Positions 59,001 through 64,000 of a stretch of 64,000 nucleotides of DNA are shown here, one piece after another. The notes beneath the pieces are model-generated. The model was not told the DNA's origin. It made no database searches and was given only the letters and a program-made list of their open reading frames with translations. The position numbers and the translations under genes are program-made. Every line of letters starts with the position of its first letter. Within the stretch, counting starts at the first letter, position 1. Origin of the DNA: Tetmemena sp. SeJ-2015 (Eukaryota > Ciliophora > Spirotrichea > Sporadotrichida > Oxytrichidae); contig JAJKFJ010021679.1 in assembly GCA_027382625.1 (NCBI GenBank), forward strand, positions 99,336 to 163,335, written 5' to 3'.

Positions 59001-62000
59001 TTTTAAGCAGGATTGAACTCAAAAAATTAGCAGAAGTATCTGTAGTTATTAAATTGTTTATTCAAAAGAAAATTATTTAATGTCATTTTAAAATGAGAAT
59101 TCTAATTTTAATTTTCCAAGAATATTGATTTATTCAAAAAATAGTTATCAAAAGAAGACTCAAACTGCTTATCACGATACATTTTGAAGCCTAAATTATT
59201 AAGATAATGAATTTACTTTTATGCCTAATTGAATATAAATTCTAATTGTTTAGGTAAGATAATCTGAGAAAATTTGCCTACACACCGCTGTTCGAAAACT
59301 CAATATTTTGTGCAAATAAATATTTTTAAGAATTTTAATCCATAAATATAAATTTAGAGAGAACTTAAATAATTACAACATCAAATCTAGAGTATTTTTT
59401 AGACCTATAATTTATTTAGCAATATTTGTCTAAAAAGTTAAGAAAATAATTTTATTTTACTCCATCTTTTGCTTTCTTTACTAAGATCTGTGACTTTATG
59501 CTAAGATTTTCCATATTAAAAACCAAACCCTTATAAACTTTCAAAAATTTATCTCTTTGGATTGCTAAATTCCTCTCATTTAGAACTTGCTCAGGATAAA
59601 TGCCAATCCTAAAAAATAATTTACATTAGAAAAAATAAAATATCTATTTAAATGTTAAGGCTCTCTCTATAATCAGAAAATATTCCCATAATATTGCTGT
59701 CAAATATTATCTCGAGAAAATGTTTTTTGAGAAAAATAAATTTTTGAAGAAAAGTATTTATCTTGCCTTTTTCAATATAAATCAGTAAATTATTAGTAAT
59801 TTAGTTAATCCTACAATATCATTAATAAAAGCCTTGATTTTGATTTTAAAGAGATGTTATCTTCTACTCTTGATAGATGGAGCGTTTTAGTTTTCTCTTC
59901 TTTTGAGCACCACTTGAGAATAGTCTCTCTTTTTAAAGTATTCCATAGCGAGCATATCGAAGAATTTCATATGAGACCTTTGATAGTGACATATCGGAAT
60001 GGGTGACTTCAAATAGTAGGCTCCTATCAATTTCTATATCAAGGTACAATCCTTCTCAGTATCGTTTCTGTGTCCAAGTGATGGGATATTTAGCTTGCAG
60101 TCAAGCTCTACCTCTTATGAACTGTATGCTTTAAGTTGATCTAAATACTACCCTATATTTTGCACTCCATAGTGAGCAAAGTGATTCACAGTTTAACCTT
60201 AATTGTAAATGGAATTCATATGCACTTCTATCAAAGGTATTTTAAGAAATATTGACTCATAGTAAGCGAGAGGGAACTTAGAAGCCACCAAATTACGCAG
60301 ATAAGATTCTTGGTTATAATGAAATTGCTGATAAACTTGCAAAAAATTTTAGATCTAAATAATATGTACAACCTGATAAGTTTAATGAAAATCTTGGAGC
60401 GAAAGCTTAAGTAATGGGTCAAATCTCGAGACCTTTCTTTTTGGTTAGACTGTAACATCTATTTCAGAAATGCTGATTTTAGATTTTCCATGCATCCTAT
60501 TCCTTACTAAATCAAGACCTGAGTAATAAGTAAGTTTCTGGCACTTCTAATCTTTAGTAGAAGACATGTCATTGTGATCTACTCTCTTTAATATATCTCC
60601 AAAGTCATTCATAAATAGCAGAGTCTATTGCCCTTAAATTTATCCAATTACCTTCTTGATTTTAATTTCCGCATCATAGTACTGCTTAGAGACTAGCTTA
60701 TTGTAAGAGTGCTTGATGTCATACTTTTTGAAGATCCTGCTATAAGTTTTAATCTTGAATAGTGAGGGATTAATATCGGGATTTAGTTACGCATTTATGA
60801 ACTTAAAATTAAATTCCAAGCCATAGACTTCAACAAAAGGCTTAAGCAGATTTCGCATATGCCATCCAAGGTATTCACATTTTTAATAAAGAGGTAAAAA
60901 TATTTTGAGCATTTCAAATGAACACATTTGTAGATCATGCAAGCTGGATCTAGTTCTTTGAAAAGTATAGGTGTCAAAGAATCTCTAGCCTCATCTAAGG
61001 TTTGCACGTATTGAAATACATTATTGAAATCTAATAGAGCTTAAGGGATATCATATCTCATTTGAAAATTCCTAAGATGAAATGTGGTAGCTTTTTCGTT
61101 TAATTGAGACTATTTGAGCCTCTTTAACATTCTGAATATAAAGGGTTACTTGCATTTATAAATCTCTCTTTCAGCTAGTAAGTCAACTACCTCATCTTTG
61201 TTCATAAATATTTTCTTTAGTTAAGACTCATCTGCTGAAAGTTTAGCTTCCTTAACGTCTACTCTTATCTCTAGGGCTTTAATTCTGCCTTTGACTGCTG
61301 GGATGAAGTTAGGATTATTCTAATAGAAGGATGGGACTTTAATAGGACCTAGTTTGGTCAGCTAAAATGCATATTGATTTAAAATATAAGATGTTTTAAC
61401 TTCAGATACTCCTTGCTAAACCACTTAGTAGACACATTTAAACTATAATAAGGGCAAGTTCATTTCGACTTATCTTATTTTAATTTATTTGTTTCGTAAT
61501 TTCGTACGTGATAGCTCCAAAGTGTACTTTATCTGGGATATTAAATTCCAAATTAGTTGAGATGATTCTAATACTATTTTCTCTCTCTGAGAACATCATC
61601 TAAATCTCAAAAGTCTAAGGATTCTATAAGTTGTTAAGTGTCCTTTTTCCTGTGATTAGAAACAAAAGAATTCTCCCGGAATCATTTACTCGATAGTTGT
61701 CTTTGAGTGGAATACATTGAACTCTCTAGCGAAAAAGCACATACACTATCTTCCATCATTTAAATAATTTGAGAAAGGAAGTTTTGTGGGGAGGGTTTTG
61801 AAATCGAATAATCTAAAAGCTACATATCGAGTCTTACTCATATTCCAAATTATCTAAGTTTCCGTGAACTTAATGTTGAAATTTCCTATCAGAGATTTTT
61901 TAGAAGGGCCTTTTGTAACATATTGAGTATTCCAAGTTCTAGTGTAGGTTTTATTGATAAATGCAAAGTCTAATATTTCCCTTGTCATCGATAGTGCATG

Positions 62001-64000
62001 ATCCATGTTGAGATTAAAATGGCATTTCTCAAAATTTACTAAGATATCTTTTATCAAGACTTCATCTGTAGAGCCTCTTGGGTTTTTTTTTTTTGGTTTT
62101 TCGCAGTTGATGTCTTTAACCTTCATCAAAGATATTGAGTTCGGTCTGCATGGTTGCAAATTTATAAAAGCTGCCTATAATCACATCTCTTCTGTTCCCT
62201 TCTCATCTTTTATTTTGAAGTTAAATTCCTGTATATCATAGTAAAATGAGTTCATTGGATCATAAGCTTAATAAATTCTTCCAACTTTCTTAATAGCCAA
62301 GCTAAAATTAAGACTGTCCTTTTTAAAGACCCGAAATTTTTTATTTTTTGGGTTAAAAAACCTTAATTTAAAAACCAATTTTTAAAAATTATTCCTTTTG
62401 GGGTCCCTTTTAAAAAGTAAAAATTTCTAGGATAATGTCCATTATAGAGTTTTTGACACTTGCATCAAATACTTGTTTGATATAAAATTTTTATCCAAAT
62501 TTAAAGAGCCTTTAAACCCGAAAGATTCAATTTTTGGATTTTGTTTTTAAATATTTAAATTTTTTTTCCCTTAAATTTTTATCCTTTCTAATTAATGTTT
62601 TTTAAAAGTCCAATTTTTTTGGTTTAACCAAAATTTTACTTTCCTTTTAAATTTTTTTTTGCTTTTAAAATTTTTAAGTTTTAAGTGGGGGGCAAAGAAG
62701 GCCTTTTTCTAATTTTTTTATAATCACGATTTCTTGCTATCTAAATCTGTCAGTGCCATTACATAGAAAAGGCATCAAGCTATTTGGATTTTCAATTATA
62801 ACCAGAGATAGTCCCTCCTCAATCACTACTTTAAGTCTCTTTGGTATATCTTCATCCATAAAATTTTCAAACTGAAGATCGTTGAGGTCTAAATTGAACT
62901 ATTTCATCTCATTTAATATATCCTCTTAATAGTGCATTTTAGTAATCAGTCTCTTAACTTTTTAAGGTTTCTTTTTAAATTTTAAAGGGCCAAAATTTTA
63001 ATTTTCAAAAATTTTTTGTTTAGATTAAAAATTCTCCCTTTATGCTTTTTCCAAAATTTAAAAAGGGGGATTAAAGTTAAACGAATTCAAAGTTTTTGGA
63101 AAAAAAATTTTTTCCAAGGGGGAAAAACTTTCAAAACCCTTGGGGAATTTTTTTTGAAAAAACCTTTTTTAATTTGGGGAATTTTGGGTTTAAAAGAATT
63201 ATTACCTTAAAAAAATAAATTACGTTTGCTCTTTTGGAATTTAAAAATTGAAGCACATATATTGCTTCCTGAAATTTTCATTTTAAAGGTTAGAGGCATA
63301 AAACCTTTTAATATTAGTTTCCTCTACCTTCTTTTCCTCGTCCTAATAAGCGTAGAAGTTGATAGCTCCATCAATCATCTCTACCTCAAAAGAAAATAAT
63401 TCTAATAAATAAGAACTGAGCAGTTTGTGAAGCATCCTCTCCATGAATGCTTTATCCTAATTACTGATACTTGCTTGCTTCTTTAAACTTCTAAGTTCAA
63501 CAGTTGAATTCTTGTAATTTCCCTCTATTTAACTATTTGGTTAAAAGTTGCCGCTTCTCTTTCTCTTGAAGCTCCCTCTTCTCTTATCTTCTTGATTTTA
63601 CTTATCCCTGTTTTGCATAAACGATCTCTCTTCGAATTTCCTCGTCTAAGCTATTTCATTTATCTGTCCTACCGCTTGTGTTAGTGTTGGCAGGAGGCCC
63701 TTTCTTTTCATATTAGTTTTTAAATCACTAATCATTTGCAGCAGCTCAATCTTTTTTGAGTTCCACATTTAAGAATCGTCTCTTACACAAAAATAATAAA
63801 ATTAGACTTACCAGAATGAAAAGCTAAAACCCATACACTTATATCTTTAGAATTCGGGAGGTAACAGTGAACGCAAAACTCAGTCTCTCAATTCTAATAA
63901 GTATGGAGAAATTCAAATGTAAAGGTATTCTCATCATAATTTCTCCGAATGAAAAGAATCCTGTTACCTTTGCAGTAAAACTGAACTTCCAAAGTAGGAA
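56050..64000 (-). CDS. Bridge-like lipid-transfer protein, FMP27/SABRE/BLTP2 family (N-terminus beyond window)
   Basis: A very large rod-like protein of the RBG (repeating beta-groove) family that moves lipids at membrane contact sites. The C-terminal landmarks match human BLTP2 in order: APWRVYDQFEVFIFPTSLQL and TKNFYKQIKNFFFADMP (compare [30 protein letters not shown]), FFRYMRMNEIGVSITYFHNK (compare FIYIKIPQVPLCVSYKG), then DLKIKIDPFIRHGKFVTFKK and IIKQRFLQT, stop TGA 56050-56052 right after a TAA(Gln). Upstream exons across 57-64 kb read as coding on the minus strand (VTHHFVKSFDY, QQFHYNQESYLRNLVASKFP, MLHKLLSSYLLELFSFEVEM). The gene runs past 64000. An in-frame TGA (complement of 63888-63890) in HTYQN-TGA-ETEFCVHCY fits Trp. 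Two homopolymer-inflated patches break the frame at 62.33-62.71 and 62.96-63.23 kb. Confidence 0.75.
62330..62710. other. Homopolymer-inflated, low-quality consensus
   Basis: Within the lipid-transfer gene, runs of A, T, C and G are stretched (e.g. GGGGTCCC, repeated TTTTTT blocks) and coding is lost on both strands, with good coding sequence resuming at ~62720. A 13-T run at 62082 just outside belongs to the same effect. Confidence 0.7.
62960..63230. other. Homopolymer-inflated, low-quality consensus (second patch)
   Basis: Same appearance as 62330-62710 (AAAAAAAAATTTTTT, GGGGGAAAAAC, repeated doubled G and C). Minus-strand coding of the lipid-transfer protein stops on one side and resumes on the other. 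The apparent plus-strand frame inside is a product of the run expansion. Confidence 0.7.

Noticed and set aside
60231..60458. A minus-strand hydrophobic frame starting MLQSNQKERSRD
   Set aside because: A neighbouring minus frame (QQFHYNQESYLRNLVASKFP) is more protein-like and continues the lipid-transfer protein; this one is a shadow.
63016..63210. A plus-strand frame in the last kilobase
   Set aside because: It lies entirely in stretched homopolymers. The surrounding real coding is on the minus strand (lipid-transfer protein).
1..64000. CRISPR arrays, bacterial operons, ribosome binding sites
   Set aside because: The sequence is eukaryotic with spliced genes and a ciliate code. No regularly spaced repeats or prokaryotic signals were seen.
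1..64000. tRNA and rRNA genes
   Set aside because: No segment with tRNA A/B-box consensus and cloverleaf, and no rRNA-like sequence, was recognised by eye. A covariance search could still find some.

Overview
The window is nuclear DNA of a ciliate that reassigns stop codons. Reading frames that match known families run through many TAA and TAG codons where glutamine is expected. Genes end at TGA, but at least five clear coding frames also cross single TGA codons (1141, 21899, 24501, 37274 and 63888 on the complement) where tryptophan fits. In one case a close paralogue has TGG at the aligned codon. This is the karyorelictean code (UAA/UAG = Gln, UGA = Trp or stop; Loxodes-like). Condylostoma, a heterotrich with a fully ambiguous code, is the main alternative. 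Genes are AT-rich and densely packed. They are split by many very short GT-AG introns (16-60 nt, some longer), so an ordinary ORF scan recovers only fragments.

Layout. 0-12.5 kb: a DUF4378-type protein (+), a DDB1 homologue (-), a BT1-family folate/pteridine-type transporter (-) and a TBC (Rab-GAP)-like protein (+). 14-26.7 kb: three tandem paralogues (A, B, C) of an unrecognised multi-pass membrane protein, with a tetraspanin-like gene between B and C. 26.9-28.5 kb: a second BT1 transporter (-). 28.9-33.4 kb: a divergent gene pair, namely a disordered protein (-) carrying a TA-bounded inverted-repeat element inside its coding sequence, and a tau-tubulin/casein-kinase-1-like kinase (+) with a 281-bp perfect inverted repeat inside an intron. 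33.5-36.5 kb: a Q/N-rich protein. 36.7-44.3 kb: a very large Cys-rich surface protein. 44.4-49.6 kb: a GH38 alpha-mannosidase. 49.7-53.6 kb: a small one-TM protein, a disordered protein and a J-domain protein. 54-64 kb (-): an SLC22/sugar-porter-like MFS transporter, a small possible mitochondrial protein, and the C-terminal part of a bridge-like lipid-transfer protein (FMP27/SABRE/BLTP2), which runs off the right edge.

The genes do not form an operon or pathway. Several act at membranes (transporters, tetraspanin, surface protein, lipid bridge, secretory mannosidase). The most interesting signals are the dual-meaning UGA, the TA-bounded element whose precise removal restores the ORF (an IES-like or MITE-like insertion), and the giant hairpin in the kinase intron. 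Sequence quality is uneven. Two regions show homopolymer-inflated consensus (about 20.48-21.23 kb and 62.33-63.23 kb), and several conserved genes carry single-base frameshifts, which look like long-read errors rather than biology. Exon boundaries were worked out by eye. Starts, ends and some introns are approximate where stated.
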